NCBI GenBank assembly: GCA_002215675.1
Contig: NGFH01000004.1
Coordinates: forward strand, 62,001 to 126,000
DNA length: 64,000 bases
From: Bacteroidetes bacterium 2013_40CM_41_45
Lineage (GTDB): Bacteria > Bacteroidota > Bacteroidia > AKYH767-A > 2013-40CM-41-45
Direction: 5' to 3'
How positions within the stretch are numbered: position 1 is the first letter of the stretch; the number at the start of each line of letters is the position of its first letter. This document shows positions 51,332 through 60,095 of this stretch, piece by piece. The notes beneath the pieces were generated by a model. The model was not told the origin of the DNA. It saw only the letters and a list, made by a program, of their open reading frames with translations, and searched no databases. Position numbers and translations under genes: made by a program.

Positions 51332-52201
51332 TTAGCGTTGAACCATTACTACCAGGTACTTGGATGCTTTCCAGAACTGGTCGGGGTCATTGATGACAAG
51401 GTTCGTAACATATTTTTTGTCTTTCTCTTTGGTTTCAAGAACGTATGAACTGCTCGGATGCGTGGTAATCACTTTAGCGTTCCGGCTTTCAATCGGAATA
51501 ACTTTCGTTTGGGTGATATCAACCTTTGCAAAAGCATCGGGGTCGAAATCACTAGCCACTTTTTGTTCCTTGCCTAGCCCAAGGAAACCGCCTTCTTTGG
51601 TAAGAACTTTTTTGCTTTCAAGCTCTTTATAGGTGCCTTTGGTATAATAAGCAGTGTGCATCTTTTGAGTTTGGTCGTCAATAACTTTTGTTTTCTCATC
51701 GTTCTGAGCGGTAAGCGAGGTTACCGAGGTATTCAAAGTTGCTACTTGTCCGTTAAGGTCGTTAAGCTTAACATTTAATTCGGCAAGCTCTTTATCCTTA
51801 GCATCAACCTGCTGAGTTAACGTGGCAACCATCTTTTCAAACTCGCCAATTCTTGAGTTTGATTTTTTCATTTTCTTCTGAAGATCAGCAATTTTGTCTC
51901 TGTTGGTCTTCATTAAATCGTTGATGGCAGCAATCTCATCATTAATTCTGTCTTTCTGTGAGCGTGTCATTTCCGGGTTTGAAGCCGACATATTTACAGA
52001 TGCCTGCTTTTCTGTAATGGAATTCAGGTTGGTTTCAATCTCATTCATAGAAGTCACAAATTCATTAATCATTGTGTTCTTCTGTTTGGTATCATTAGTA
52101 AGCGTTTCCTTTTCTTTATTAAGTGCCTCTACATCGGCCTTGTAGTTGTGGCATCCTGCTGCAAGAATCGCAACTGCAGTAATCATTAAGATCTTTTTCA
52201 T
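51332..52201 (-). CDS. Coiled-coil lipoprotein, copy A
   Basis: 289 residues. The lipobox ILAAGC gives lipidated Cys17. Residues 20-180 are an almost unbroken coiled coil (MNEIETNLNSITEKQASVN, KMVATLTQQVDAKDKELAEL, NTSVTSLTAQNDEKTKVIDD). The C-terminal domain has KGTYKELESKKVLTKEGGFL, VITTHPSSSYVL and DPDQFWKASKYLVVM. A paralogue of exactly the same length lies at 54296. It is anchored in the inner or outer membrane; function unknown. A structured RNA region and terminator follow. Confidence 0.87.
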   Translation of the reverse strand: MKKILMITAVAILAAGCHNYKADVEALNKEKETLTNDTKQKNTMINEFVTSMNEIETNLNSITEKQASVNMSASNPEMTRSQKDRINDEIAAINDLMKTNRDKIADLQKKMKKSNSRIGEFEKMVATLTQQVDAKDKELAELNVKLNDLNGQVATLNTSVTSLTAQNDEKTKVIDDQTQKMHTAYYTKGTYKELESKKVLTKEGGFLGLGKEQKVASDFDPDAFAKVDITQTKVIPIESRNAKVITTHPSSSYVLETKEKDKKYVTNLVINDPDQFWKASKYLVVMVQR

Positions 52202-52344
52202 AGTTATTAGTTTTTAAATGTTTAGATTAGAAATTCAGGGATGTGCTTACCCTAATATAAATAATCATGCCGTGTAGCCGCCCGGCATAAAAGTGCCTTA
52301 ACACAGCGAAATCGATTTTTTTTAAGGATATCTTAAGAATTTTC

Positions 52345-52362
52345 TGTGGAATATTTTTCACA
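52345..52362. promoter_or_regulatory. Palindromic site 5, before the DUF4382 gene
   Basis: TGTGGAATATTTTTCACA fits TGTnG-N5-TTTnnACA and matches site 1 at 15 of 18 positions. It ends 126 bases before the ATG at 52489. No GGTAT-type box is seen here. Confidence 0.5.
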
Positions 52363-52488
52363 CGGGGATGTGTACTGAGGAAACCCATCCACACAATTCC
52401 AATGAAAATTCATCGAAAATCTTACAATAAGCGATGGAACCCTGTTTGCAACACCTGGAATATCAAATCATTTAAAAAAACATATATC

Positions 52489-53259
52489 ATGAAACCACTA
52501 GGAAATTTATTGCTTTTCGCAGCCGCAGCGCTTATGCTGATTACAGCATGTAAAAAAGAAAACGATGCTACCGCATCCATGACCCCTGTTAAAGTAAGAA
52601 TGACCGATGCTCCCGCCTCCTATGACCAGGTGAATGTGGATGTTATAGGAGTAGAGTTTAAAGTCAATTCAGAAACAACAGTTAACCTGAATGTAACTGC
52701 CGGTATCTATAATCTTCTTGATTTTGCCAACGGCATTGACACATTAATTGCAAGTGCCGATGTTCCTTCAGGAACATTATCACAAGTGCGTTTAATTCTA
52801 GGCTCAAACAACACTGTAGTTGTTAACGGGCAACCGCATCCCTTGGCAACACCCAGCGCAATGCAATCGGGCCTTAAGCTGAATGTACACAGTACACTTC
52901 AACCGGGAATTCTTTACGAGCTTCTTCTCGACTTTGACGCAAATCAATCTATAGTAGTAACGGGTACCGGGGAATACCAGCTTAAGCCGGTTATACGCGT
53001 GATAAGCGTAGCAACCAGCGGCTCCATTCATGGACATATTGCCACAGTGCTGGCACTGCCTGCAACCATCAGCGCAACGAATGGCACGGAAACATATTCA
53101 ACAGTGACTGACGCCAATGGTAATTTCCTGTTGCGTGGTATGGTAGCCGGAACCTATACGGTTACAATTACTCCCGAAGCTCCATATCCGGCAACCACTA
53201 TTGCTAATGTAAGTGTAACGGTTGGTAACCTGACGGAAATAGGCCCCATTGTTTTCTAA
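52489..53259 (+). CDS. DUF4382 lipoprotein with carboxypeptidase-regulatory-like domain
   Basis: 256 residues from the ATG at 52489. The open frame reaches 52402 but lacks a signal there. The lipobox LITAC places Cys21. The first domain (VKVRMTDAPASYDQVNVDVI, GVEFKVN, LLDFANGID, LSQVRLILGSNNTVVVNG) is DUF4382. The second, SGSIHGHIATVLALPATISA with VTDANGNFLLRGMVAGTYTV, is a beta-sandwich of the carboxypeptidase-regulatory type. Anchored in the envelope; function unknown. Confidence 0.9.
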   Translation: MKPLGNLLLFAAAALMLITACKKENDATASMTPVKVRMTDAPASYDQVNVDVIGVEFKVNSETTVNLNVTAGIYNLLDFANGIDTLIASADVPSGTLSQVRLILGSNNTVVVNGQPHPLATPSAMQSGLKLNVHSTLQPGILYELLLDFDANQSIVVTGTGEYQLKPVIRVISVATSGSIHGHIATVLALPATISATNGTETYSTVTDANGNFLLRGMVAGTYTVTITPEAPYPATTIANVSVTVGNLTEIGPIVF

Positions 53260-53315
53260 GATAAAAAAATGTAAACCGATAGTTAATTTTTTAAAACCTG
53301 ATAAAAACAACCAAC

Positions 53316-53885
53316 ATGAAAAACAAATTTAAAATCGCAATGACTTTGCTAGCATTTTTGCTAAGCGCAACCGTAATTGATTGCTATGCTCAGGAAAACA
53401 AAGCCCAGGAAAACAAAAGTAATTCCGGCGAAGGGCAGGATTATAATACCGGTATTGGTGTCCGCCTGGGCGGGCTCACCAGCGGCTTAACCGTTAAGCA
53501 TTTTACCAATCCGTCAACAGCGTTGGAAGGCCTGCTTAGCTTCGGCTACAGAAGCTTTATTATTACGGGCTTATATGAGAAACACCGCGACATAAGCACA
53601 GCCCCCGGGTTAAAATGGCTCTATGGAATTGGAGGGCACGTTGGTTTTTTCCGCTACGGAGGTTACTACTACCGGGTTAGGTACGACAAGAACGGTTATG
53701 TTTATTATGTTGACTATCCCGACGGGTCGGCTGCAGTTGCCGGAATTGATTTCATTCTCGGACTCGATTATAAATTCAAAGATGCTCCATTTAATATAGG
53801 GCTCGATGTTAAACCCTTTGTGGATTTCTTTAACGGGCCCTACGGGTATTTTGACGGAGCATTGAGTATCCGTTTTGCTTTTTAA
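53316..53885 (+). CDS. Outer-membrane beta-barrel protein
   Basis: 189 residues with signal peptide MKNKFKIAMTLLAFLLSATV..CYAQ. The N-terminal part has a short duplicated segment (ENKAQENKS). Barrel strands: GIGVRLGGLTSGLTVKHFTN, LLSFGYRSFIITGLYEKHR, VAGIDFILGLDYKF and the terminal GALSIRFAF. It lies 56 bases after the DUF4382 gene and is probably co-transcribed. Confidence 0.85.
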   Translation: MKNKFKIAMTLLAFLLSATVIDCYAQENKAQENKSNSGEGQDYNTGIGVRLGGLTSGLTVKHFTNPSTALEGLLSFGYRSFIITGLYEKHRDISTAPGLKWLYGIGGHVGFFRYGGYYYRVRYDKNGYVYYVDYPDGSAAVAGIDFILGLDYKFKDAPFNIGLDVKPFVDFFNGPYGYFDGALSIRFAF

Positions 53886-53911
53886 TTCTTAAAAAATTTA
53901 AAAAATAATTT

Positions 53912-54091
53912 ATGAAAAGGAAAATCATAAATAACCTGGCAAGGCGGCTTCAGAAAAAATATCCGCGCTTGTACAGTAGTATGGGCACAAAGCGGGTAAA
54001 GAAAGTACTGGGTGGAATTTTTGGAGAAAAAGTTTTTACCAGGCAAGGCAACACAAATAATTTTCGGCAACAATTTGATATTTTGAAATGA
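53912..54091 (+). CDS. Small basic protein, 59 residues
   Basis: The ORF MKRKIINNLARRLQKKYPRL continues YSSMGTKRVKKVLGG and FGEKVFTRQG. It is strongly basic, without a signal peptide. Its stop codon overlaps the ATG of the next small ORF (ATGA). It may be the first half of a translationally coupled pair. Not recognised. Confidence 0.55.
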   Translation: MKRKIINNLARRLQKKYPRLYSSMGTKRVKKVLGGIFGEKVFTRQGNTNNFRQQFDILK

Positions 54092-54198
54092 CAGTTTCCA
54101 AGGCAAAGACCATAAACACTACCGTTATTACAGTGCTGTTTTCTATTCTGCTTATTTACGGAGCGCTGATTTTTTTTGCATTGATGATGCACGAATAG
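54088..54198 (+). CDS. Single-pass membrane microprotein, 36 residues
   Basis: The ORF MTVSKAKTINTTVITVLFSI continues LLIYGALIFFALMMHE. One membrane helix spans about residues 12-33. It is coupled to the upstream basic ORF by ATGA, and a terminator follows 20 bases after its stop. The pair looks like a genuine micro-operon tail. Function unknown. Confidence 0.55.
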   Translation: MTVSKAKTINTTVITVLFSILLIYGALIFFALMMHE

Positions 54199-54216
54199 AT
54201 ATTTTTTAAAAGGCAC

Positions 54217-54258
54217 AAAAAAACTCCCCCGATTTACGAGGGAGTTTTATTTTTATTA
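54217..54258 (+). terminator. Terminator after the small-protein pair
   Basis: AAAACTCCC pairs with GGGAGTTTT and is followed by ATTTTTATT. Confidence 0.88.
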
Positions 54259-54298
54259 GCCCTTCCCCTTTGGGGAAGGATTAGGGAAGGGGTACTTA
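54257..54298. repeat. Palindromic element, half copy
   Basis: The hairpin CCTTCCCC-TTT-GGGGAAGG is followed by ATTAGGGAAGGGGT. It ends at the stop codon of the lipoprotein at 54296. Same family as the copies at 10750 and 18276. Confidence 0.8.
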
Positions 54299-55165
54299 TT
54301 TTTCAATCATCACTACCAGGTACTTGGATGCTTTCCAAAACTGGTCGGGGTCTGTAATGACAAGCTGGCTGACGTGGTTTTTATCTTTCTTCTCAATTTT
54401 ATAGGACGAAGAAGGATGCGTGGTAACCACCGAAGCCGTTTTTGAATTAAGTTCGATAGTTTTGGTTTGTGTAACGTCGATAGCTTTAAATGCATCCGGT
54501 TTAAAATCATTTACCATCTGCTTATTCTTGCCTATTCCCAGGAAGCCGCCGGTCTTATTCAGAACTTTTTTTGTTTCAAGCTCTTTGTACGTGCCTACGG
54601 TATAATATGCAGTATTAAGCTTGGTGGTTTTATCCGCAATGGTTTTTGCCTGGTCTTCGGTTTGAGCAGTAAGTGTTTTAACATTTGTATTCAGGTTTTC
54701 GACTACAATATTCATATCGCCCAGCTTTTGGTTAAGAGCGGCCAGCTCCGTATTTTTTTCATCGAGCTGTTGCTGCAATGACGCAATTGTCTTTTCCAGT
54801 TCTTTGATTTTGAAATTGGAACCTTTGAGTTTTTTGGTCAGGTCATCCAGCTTCTTGCGGTTTGCATCCATCAAAGTGTTAATGCTTTGTATGTCCTCAT
54901 TAATACGGTCGAACTGGTTTTTGCTCAGCTCATGCTGTGCAGACATATCAGCAACTTCGCCCTGTTTTTCAGTAATGGCGCTTATGTTGGTTTCTACCTG
55001 GTTGAGCCCGGCTAAAAACGCATTGATAGTGGAATCTTTATAATTCGCCTCAGTCATCATGGCTTGCTTTTCCTTGGTAAGCGAGTCAACATCGGCTTTA
55101 TAATCATGGCAGCCGGCCAGCAGGATGCACGCGGCTGAGTAGAGAAAATATTTCTTAAGGTTCAT
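54296..55165 (-). CDS. Coiled-coil lipoprotein, copy B
   Basis: 289 residues, exactly the length of copy A at 51332 and similar along its whole length: lipobox ILLAGC then HDYKADVDSLTKEKQAMM; coiled coil through residue 180; and the C-terminal YTVGTYKELETKKVLNKTGG, VVTTHPSSSYKI and DPDQFWKASKYLVVMIEK. The two copies flank two divergent plus-strand units. Lipid-anchored in the envelope; function unknown. Its end is abutted by a palindromic half-copy. Confidence 0.87.
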   Translation of the reverse strand: MNLKKYFLYSAACILLAGCHDYKADVDSLTKEKQAMMTEANYKDSTINAFLAGLNQVETNISAITEKQGEVADMSAQHELSKNQFDRINEDIQSINTLMDANRKKLDDLTKKLKGSNFKIKELEKTIASLQQQLDEKNTELAALNQKLGDMNIVVENLNTNVKTLTAQTEDQAKTIADKTTKLNTAYYTVGTYKELETKKVLNKTGGFLGIGKNKQMVNDFKPDAFKAIDVTQTKTIELNSKTASVVTTHPSSSYKIEKKDKNHVSQLVITDPDQFWKASKYLVVMIEK

Positions 55166-55204
55166 GGTTTGGTTTATTTAGTTAGGGTTAAATTAAAAAT
55201 GCAA

Positions 55205-56407
55205 TCAGTTTTTTACACCGCAAAAATCGAGCACGGTTTTTTCACCCGGAATTTGCAGGGAACGGAATTGTTTATGGGCAACAAGAAATACAATCAGGTC
55301 AGCTTTTTTAACGGCATGTTCCATAGATACAGTTTCTAACTTTTCCTGCAAGCCGTTTTGAGCATGAGGTTCAACGGAAACAATGTCATAGTAGTTTCGC
55401 TTAAGTGCATGAACAATTTCTATCGCGGGCGATTCCCTTAGGTCATCCACATCGGCCTTGTAAGTAAGCCCCATGCATGCAATTATAGGCTTTCTGCCCA
55501 AAACCATTTCCAGTTCTTTCGCTTTCGAGATGATTTTTTCAATAACCCATTCGGTCTTATTCAGGTTTACCTTTCGCGCCTGTTCGATGAGCTTTGAATG
55601 GTCCCTGTAGCTGCTCACAATAAACCATGGGTCAATGGCTATGCAATGACCACCCACACCCGGACCGGGGTTTAGAATATTCACACGCGGATGCCGGTTG
55701 GCAAGCTGTATCAGTTCGTTGGTATTAATATTAGCTTCCTCGCAAATCATAGAAAGCTCGTTTGCAAAAGCTATGCTCACATCGCGGCTTGCATTTTCAA
55801 CCAGCTTGCACATTTCTGCTGTGCGCACATTGGTCAGGTGCATGGCTCCGTTTACAAACTGCCTGTAAAAATTTGCTGCTTCGGTTGTTGAGGCTTCGTC
55901 CAGCCCGCCTATAACACGGTCGTTGCTGGTAAGTTCATGAATAATGTTTCCCGGCAAAACTCTCTCGGGACAGTAGGCAATGTGCAGGTTGTTTTTCAGG
56001 TCAGGACGCAGGTTGAATATCAGTTCCGCCATCTGTTCCGTTGTTCCTACCGGGCAGGTAGATTCAATAATAAGAAGATTTCCTTTTTGCAGATATGGAA
56101 TAACACTCCTGACTGCGTTTTCAACATAATTCAAATCAGGATTAAAATTATCGAGGATAGGGGTAGGGACTGAGATAACAAATACATCTGCCTCGGCCGG
56201 TTTTGTATCAGCAACCAGCAATTTTTTTGTAACAGCATTGTGAATTAAACCTTCAAGGTCAGGCTCAATGAAATGAATTTTCCCCGAGTTGATAGTAGTT
56301 ACAATTTTTTCGTTGATGTCAACTCCATGAACGGGAATTCCCTTGCCGGAAATCAAAGCCGCAGCGGGAAGGCCGATATATCCTAAACCTACAACAACAA
56401 CTTTCAT
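55205..56407 (-). CDS. wecC: UDP-N-acetylmannosaminuronate dehydrogenase-type nucleotide-sugar dehydrogenase
   Basis: 400 residues. The NAD-binding motif VVVGLGYIGLPAAALISGKG opens the protein. VFVISVPTPI, ESTCPVGTTEQM and AYCPERVLPGN are family blocks. NILNPGPGVGGHCIAIDPWF holds the catalytic Cys that oxidises the sugar C6 to a carboxylate. It makes an activated uronic sugar for surface polysaccharide. The wecC assignment over other UDP-sugar dehydrogenases rests on the overall pattern and is less certain. Confidence 0.88.
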   Translation of the reverse strand: MKVVVVGLGYIGLPAAALISGKGIPVHGVDINEKIVTTINSGKIHFIEPDLEGLIHNAVTKKLLVADTKPAEADVFVISVPTPILDNFNPDLNYVENAVRSVIPYLQKGNLLIIESTCPVGTTEQMAELIFNLRPDLKNNLHIAYCPERVLPGNIIHELTSNDRVIGGLDEASTTEAANFYRQFVNGAMHLTNVRTAEMCKLVENASRDVSIAFANELSMICEEANINTNELIQLANRHPRVNILNPGPGVGGHCIAIDPWFIVSSYRDHSKLIEQARKVNLNKTEWVIEKIISKAKELEMVLGRKPIIACMGLTYKADVDDLRESPAIEIVHALKRNYYDIVSVEPHAQNGLQEKLETVSMEHAVKKADLIVFLVAHKQFRSLQIPGEKTVLDFCGVKN

Positions 56408-56434
56408 GATACGAATAACGAAAAAAAAATCAAT

Positions 56435-57847
56435 TCAAATCACAACGCCTTGAACTTTCTTTTCCAACAGCGCTACATTCTCGACATGACTTGTGTTCGG
56501 AAACATATCCACGGGCTGCATTTTTGTGACACGATATCTTTCCGCCATCAAGGCAATGTCGCGTGCCTGCGTAGCGGGGTTGCAGCTTACATACACTATT
56601 CTTTCGGCTCCGGATTCAGAAATTTTTTTTGCCACATCAGGGTGCATTCCTGCGCGAGGCGGGTCGGTGATAATTACATCAGGTTTGCCGTGTGCTTCAA
56701 TAAAATTATCGCTCAGAGTTTCTTTTATATCGCCTGAAAAGAAATCTGTATTATTTATGCCATTGAGGCGGGAATTTTCTTTCGCGTTTTCAATCGCATC
56801 TGCAATGTAATCTATACCGGTAACTTTTTTTGCACGGTGCGCGATAAAGTTGGCGATGGTTCCTGTGCCGGTATAAAGGTCATACACAACTTCGTTGCCG
56901 GTCAGCGAGGCAAAGTCAAGCGCTGCTTTGAAAAGTTTTTCCGCTTGTTTGGTGTTAGTTTGGAAAAAAGACTTGGGACTGATTTTAAAACTCACTTCTC
57001 CAATCTTCTCGGTAAGAGTTTCTTTGCCATTAAAATGAATCACATCCAAATCATAGATGGTCGGGTTTCTTTTTGTATTGATAACATAGTGTAATGAAGT
57101 TACCTGCGGAAACTTTTCTGAAAGCGCACCAAGTACAGCAGAAATTTTTTCGTCATCTCTTGAACCGAAAATAACCACCACCATCCATTCGCCTGTGGTT
57201 GTATTGCGGATAATCATATCCCTGATAAAGCCCTCATATTTTACAGGGTCATAGAAACTCCATTCTCTTTCAGCAGCAAAATTCTTTGCGAAATGCCGGA
57301 TAGCATTAGTTGGTTCGGGTTGAAGGTGGCATATATTAATGTCAATGATTTTGTCATACCTGCCCGGCATATGGAATCCGGCAAAGCTGCCTGTCGCTTT
57401 TATTTCTGTATTCAGTTCATCATTCGTCAGCCAGCGCCTGTTAGCGAATGCAAAATCAAGGCGGTTGCGGTACCGGGTTGTTTCATCGCAAGGGATAATC
57501 GGGAAAATCTTTTCTGCTTCAACTTTCCCGATGCGCTTCAGAGTGTCTTCAACAAATTGCTGCTTGATGCGAAGCTGTTCTGCATAGTTTATATGCTGCA
57601 GGGAGCAGCCGCCGCATAGCCCGAAATGTTCACAGAACGGAATAACTCTTTGCCCGGATTCTTTTTTCAGTTCAGTTATTTTCCCGAAAACATGATTCCT
57701 TTTTTTGCTTGTAATAATAATGTCCGCCACATCCCCGGTCAATGCTTTCGGAATAAAAACCACCCAATTGTCAATCCTTGCTATGCCAAGCCCGTCAACA
57801 GTTGAGCTGGTAATTTCCACATCATTAAAAATATCCTTCGGCTTCAT
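56435..57847 (-). CDS. rlmD: 23S rRNA (uracil-5-)-methyltransferase, RlmD-like
   Basis: 470 residues. It methylates a specific uracil in 23S rRNA using S-adenosylmethionine. Domains in order: N-terminal TRAM (about 10-65), Cys cluster FCEHFGLCGGCSLQH for a 4Fe-4S, then the Rossmann methyltransferase with VYDLYTGTGTIANFIA, VIITDPPRAGMHPDV and the nucleophile Cys in VYVSCNPATQARD. SFFQTNTKQAEKL is also a family mark. It is divergent from the ornithine aminotransferase gene. Confidence 0.92.
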   Translation of the reverse strand: MKPKDIFNDVEITSSTVDGLGIARIDNWVVFIPKALTGDVADIIITSKKRNHVFGKITELKKESGQRVIPFCEHFGLCGGCSLQHINYAEQLRIKQQFVEDTLKRIGKVEAEKIFPIIPCDETTRYRNRLDFAFANRRWLTNDELNTEIKATGSFAGFHMPGRYDKIIDINICHLQPEPTNAIRHFAKNFAAEREWSFYDPVKYEGFIRDMIIRNTTTGEWMVVVIFGSRDDEKISAVLGALSEKFPQVTSLHYVINTKRNPTIYDLDVIHFNGKETLTEKIGEVSFKISPKSFFQTNTKQAEKLFKAALDFASLTGNEVVYDLYTGTGTIANFIAHRAKKVTGIDYIADAIENAKENSRLNGINNTDFFSGDIKETLSDNFIEAHGKPDVIITDPPRAGMHPDVAKKISESGAERIVYVSCNPATQARDIALMAERYRVTKMQPVDMFPNTSHVENVALLEKKVQGVVI

Positions 57848-57874
57848 AATTGGGGGTAAAGTTGAATAAAATAC

Positions 57875-57921
57875 AATTGCGAATTGCGAATTTTTGATTG
57901 TGGATTCATTAAATCAGAAAT
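57875..57921. repeat. 7-base-period tract between rlmD and rocD
   Basis: The units are AATTGCG, AATTGCG, AATTTTT, GATTGTG, GATTCAT, TAAATCA and GAAATG. It lies in the divergent promoter gap. Same style as the tract at 18839. Confidence 0.75.
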
Positions 57922-57936
57922 GTAACCGCAGTTATG

Positions 57937-57944
57937 TATTTTTG
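57937..57944 (+). promoter_or_regulatory. -7 box TATTTTTG of rocD
   Basis: This exact TAnnTTTG match lies 19 bases before the ATG at 57964. The 7-base tract ends just upstream. Confidence 0.55.
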
Positions 57945-57963
57945 CTCTATAAACCATTTCCCT

Positions 57964-59193
57964 ATGAATCCGATAGACATTATGACCAAAACAGACGAAG
58001 CCATCGAAAAAGAAAGACAGTTTGGAGCGCATAATTACAAGCCCATTCCTGTGGTATTAGAGCGTGGTGAAGGAGTATATGTCTGGGATGTGGAAGGCAA
58101 ACGGTATTACGATTTTCTCTCTGCCTATTCGGCTGTAAATCTCGGGCACAACCATCCGAAAGTAGTAGCAGCATTGACAGAGCAGGCAAAAAAACTTTCA
58201 CTCACCTCGCGGGCATTCTATACCAATGCTCTAGGAGAATATGAGGAATACGTTACGAAGCTTTTTGGCTACGATAAAGTGTTGCCGATGAATACCGGTG
58301 CTGAGGGCGTGGAAACAGCTATAAAGCTCTGCCGAAAATGGGCGTATCAGAAAAAAGGCATAGCAGCTGATAAGGCAAAAATTATTGTGTGCGAAGGAAA
58401 TTTTCATGGACGCACCACCACTATTATTTCCATGTCGACTGACCCGGATGCACGTAACGAATTTGGTCCTTACACCCCCGGGTTCGTAACCATTCCATAC
58501 AATGATATCGAAGCTCTTAAAGAAGCTCTAAGTGATGATAATGTTGCCGGGTTTTTGGTTGAACCCGTGCAAGGCGAAGCAGGAGTCGTTGTTCCTGATA
58601 TTGGGTACATCCGCAATGCCGATGATTTGTGCCGCCAGCACAAAGTTCTCTTCATTGCTGATGAAGTGCAGACAGGGCTTGGGAGAACCGGAAAAATGCT
58701 TTGCTGCGACTATGAGCATGTGCATCCCGACATTCTCATTCTCGGCAAAGCTTTGTCGGGCGGACTGTATCCTGTTTCGGCTGTGCTCGCCGATGATGAA
58801 ATCATGCTCTGCATAAAACCCGGTGAACATGGCAGCACCTATGGCGGTAATCCCGTTGCATGCAAGGTTGCGATTGCTGCGCTCGATGTTTTACAAAACG
58901 AAAATTTGAGTGCAAATGCCGAGCGTCTCGGAAAAATTCTGCTCGCTGAACTAAAAAGTATCCGTCACCCGAAAATAAAAACCGTTCGCGGCAAAGGATT
59001 ATTCTGCGCCATGGTAATTGATGATAGTATCGGAAAGAATGTCTGGGATTTATGTCTTGCTCTAAAAGAAAACGGACTGCTTGCCAAACCCACTCACGGA
59101 GATATTATCCGATTTGCGCCTCCATTAATAATTACTGAAGAGCAATTGAAAGAATGTATCGGAATAATTAAGCATACATTAAGTCAGTTCTGA
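57964..59193 (+). CDS. rocD: Ornithine aminotransferase
   Basis: 409 residues from the ATG at 57964 (a later ATG at 57982 is also possible). It converts ornithine and 2-oxoglutarate to glutamate semialdehyde and glutamate, using pyridoxal phosphate. Motifs: [86 protein letters not shown], and the PLP lysine in [15 protein letters not shown]. It converges with the flavin reductase gene, whose stop codon directly abuts its own. Confidence 0.96.
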   Translation: MNPIDIMTKTDEAIEKERQFGAHNYKPIPVVLERGEGVYVWDVEGKRYYDFLSAYSAVNLGHNHPKVVAALTEQAKKLSLTSRAFYTNALGEYEEYVTKLFGYDKVLPMNTGAEGVETAIKLCRKWAYQKKGIAADKAKIIVCEGNFHGRTTTIISMSTDPDARNEFGPYTPGFVTIPYNDIEALKEALSDDNVAGFLVEPVQGEAGVVVPDIGYIRNADDLCRQHKVLFIADEVQTGLGRTGKMLCCDYEHVHPDILILGKALSGGLYPVSAVLADDEIMLCIKPGEHGSTYGGNPVACKVAIAALDVLQNENLSANAERLGKILLAELKSIRHPKIKTVRGKGLFCAMVIDDSIGKNVWDLCLALKENGLLAKPTHGDIIRFAPPLIITEEQLKECIGIIKHTLSQF

Positions 59194-60078
59194 TTAACTC
59201 ATCAGCACCAGCCACGCTTCTTTGACTTTTTTTTCTTCAAGGAGTTTTTTTGCCAGCTGGTGAATTTCATCGATTAACTTTTTTTCCGCAAGTGGAAACA
59301 CTTCTTTCCGGTAAAATTCTGTTTCACGGAATTGGTTCAATTCTTCTTCATTGGGAAGAGCCGGAACATTTCCCAACATACCGAGGTGATTTCCGGTAAG
59401 CACATAACTATTGCGAACAGAAAGAGGTATATTGTCAATGCCGAGTGCAGGCGGCTCATGCTGCGGCTTGGGAACTTCAAACAAGGCGCTTCCCGATGCA
59501 CGGCAATACCAGTCAAAGCCCATTCGTGCAACCAAATCAATTTTGTTTTGATCAATTTTTTTGTCGGGTGTAAGAACATCTTCACTAATGTGCATCAGAA
59601 GAATATGACACACAATAAGGTTTGCCGCTCCGCCCTCGTTTCCGGTTTTAATCACATCAACCACTTTACACTCCATCTGTACAGGTGATTCTTTTACACG
59701 CGGGGGGCGAATAAGCACAGATGGCTCTTCTGTGAATCCCGCTTTTACAAATTCATTTACCCCTTTCGGATATTCCGAGCTAGCCAGCGATGCCTGCTCA
59801 ACCATAGCATAATTCACTACGTTGATAGTTACTTCAGGAACTTCAAGAATATTTTCCAGTGTATGTTTGGTTGAATTATCGCGCACTCTGCGCGCGGGAG
59901 AAAAAACAACCAGCGGAGGATTGGAACCAAACGCATTGAAGAATGAAAAAGGGGAGAGGTTTACGTTTCCTCCTTTGTCAATCGTAGAGGCAAATGCAAT
60001 AGGGCGGGGGGCAATGGCGCTGAGCATATAGCTGTGCAGCAGCGTTGTCTTTATTTCTTTCGGGTTGATGGTGAACAT
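59194..60078 (-). CDS. Flavin reductase-like / flavoredoxin family protein
   Basis: 294 residues. The N-terminal half is a flavin reductase-type FMN-binding barrel: YMLSAIAPRPIAFASTIDKG, NLSPFSFFNAFGSNPPLVVF, then STKHTLENI and ASLASSEYPKGVNEF. The C-terminal half is an extension (GSALFEVPKPQHEPPALGID). Members reduce flavin with NAD(P)H or use bound FMN for other redox steps; the partner is unknown. It starts 11 bases after the pheT stop. Confidence 0.9.
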   Translation of the reverse strand: MFTINPKEIKTTLLHSYMLSAIAPRPIAFASTIDKGGNVNLSPFSFFNAFGSNPPLVVFSPARRVRDNSTKHTLENILEVPEVTINVVNYAMVEQASLASSEYPKGVNEFVKAGFTEEPSVLIRPPRVKESPVQMECKVVDVIKTGNEGGAANLIVCHILLMHISEDVLTPDKKIDQNKIDLVARMGFDWYCRASGSALFEVPKPQHEPPALGIDNIPLSVRNSYVLTGNHLGMLGNVPALPNEEELNQFRETEFYRKEVFPLAEKKLIDEIHQLAKKLLEEKKVKEAWLVLMS

Positions 60079-60095
60079 TTCTCTAAACTCTAAAC
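60079..60095. repeat. 7-base tract at the pheT stop codon
   Basis: On the minus strand GTTTAGA, GTTTAGA. The pheT stop TAG (60092-60090) lies in the first unit, exactly as the feoA stop does at 344. Confidence 0.65.
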
